Assembly: GCA_024405075.1 (NCBI GenBank)
Contig: JAKSPG010000004.1
Span: forward strand, 1-21,768
Reading direction: 5' to 3'
Length of the DNA stretch: 21,768 bases
DNA from: Elusimicrobiaceae bacterium
GTDB lineage: Bacteria; Elusimicrobiota; Elusimicrobia; Elusimicrobiales; Elusimicrobiaceae
Made by a program: the position numbers and the translations under genes. Position 1 is the stretch's first letter; each line of letters starts with the position of its first letter. The notes below the pieces were generated by a model. The model was not told where the DNA came from. It did not search any database and was given only the letters and a program-made list of their open reading frames with translations. Positions 21,512-21,768 of this stretch are shown in pieces.

Positions 21512-21539
21512 TTGACATCGTTTTTTTTTTTGGTAAATT
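21512..21539 (+). promoter_or_regulatory. Prepilin promoter with T11 spacer tract
   Basis: TTGACA (21512-21517), TCG, eleven T (21521-21531), GG, TAAATT (21534-21539), spacer 16. The dyad AAATTTTG/CAAAATTT (21535-21542, 21551-21558) overlaps the -10 and start, as at 10327-10352. Confidence 0.75.
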
Positions 21540-21579
21540 TTGACTGTAAGCAAAATTTTCAAAAAAAAGAGGGATAAAA

Positions 21580-21768
21580 ATGAAAAATGCAATGTCGGGC
21601 CGGTTAGGTGGTTTTACGCTTATTGAATTGTTGGTGGTAGTTTTAATTATCGGCATTTTGACGGCCGTAGCCCTGCCGCAGTATCAGCGCGCTGTGGAAA
21701 AAAGTAAAGCTACCCAGGCCTGGAGTGTTTTAAAATCTGTGGCGCAAGCGAAAGAAGCCTACTATTTG
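21580..21768 (+). CDS. Type IV prepilin-like protein, truncated by the window end
   Basis: The first 63 codons are visible: leader MKNAMSGRLGG, then FTLIELLVVVLIIGIL, TAVALPQYQRAVEKSKATQA and VAQAKEAYYL. Gly at -1 and Glu5 are present. AAAGAGGG lies about six bases before the ATG. Promoter, leader and first 30 codons closely match the prepilin at 10372. The variable C-terminal part lies outside the window. It follows the terminator of the efflux operon and is an independent unit. Confidence 0.9.
   Translation, partial: MKNAMSGRLGGFTLIELLVVVLIIGILTAVALPQYQRAVEKSKATQAWSVLKSVAQAKEAYYL

Overview
The window looks like a bacterial chromosome segment from the phylum Elusimicrobiota, probably gut-associated or fermentative. 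This rests on recognition, not a search: many solitary prepilin genes with a near-invariant N-terminus (FTLIELLVVVLIIGIL), outer-membrane genes, and the fermentative pair HydF and L-lactate dehydrogenase. No phage, IS, CRISPR array, rRNA or tRNA was seen.

Layout. 1-3.9 kb: a minus-strand operon, prenyl diphosphate synthase - dxs - LOG-family protein, ending in a strong terminator. 3.9-6.6 kb: two prepilin genes around hydF. The first carries two palindromic repeats inserted in frame in its leader; a third copy lies between hydF and the second prepilin. 6.6-8.5 kb: a mostly non-coding, partly very A+T-rich stretch around one unrecognised gene whose promoter is followed by clustered DnaA boxes. 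8.5-10.8 kb: prepilin, mutY, prepilin. 10.8-16.4 kb: minus-strand single-gene units (ldh, FadL-type porin, TPR membrane protein, dCMP deaminase, unknown secreted protein, DUF486 membrane protein, prepilin). 16.4-21.4 kb: a structured leader RNA, then a plus-strand TolC-MacA-MacB-like efflux operon. 21.6 kb to the end: a sixth prepilin, cut by the window edge.

The most striking features are regulatory or repetitive. (1) Three copies of a 31-bp palindromic core are each flanked by different but perfectly self-complementary arms, and two of them are translated inside a pilin leader. (2) Five of six prepilin promoters contain an 11-base homopolymer within a 16-base -35/-10 spacer, which suggests slippage-driven phase variation. 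(3) The sixth prepilin instead sits behind a structured RNA with mutually exclusive terminator and alternative helices. (4) Six other genes have a -10 box exactly six bases before ATG, as expected for leaderless mRNAs. (5) Dxs has Ala in place of the Mg2+-binding Asp of its GDG motif. (6) A DnaA-box cluster precedes an uncharacterised gene.

The prepilins share a constant N-terminal module and differ completely in their C-terminal parts. They are scattered singly among housekeeping genes, usually with their own promoter and terminator. This looks like a dispersed repertoire of alternative pilus subunits with individually switchable expression.
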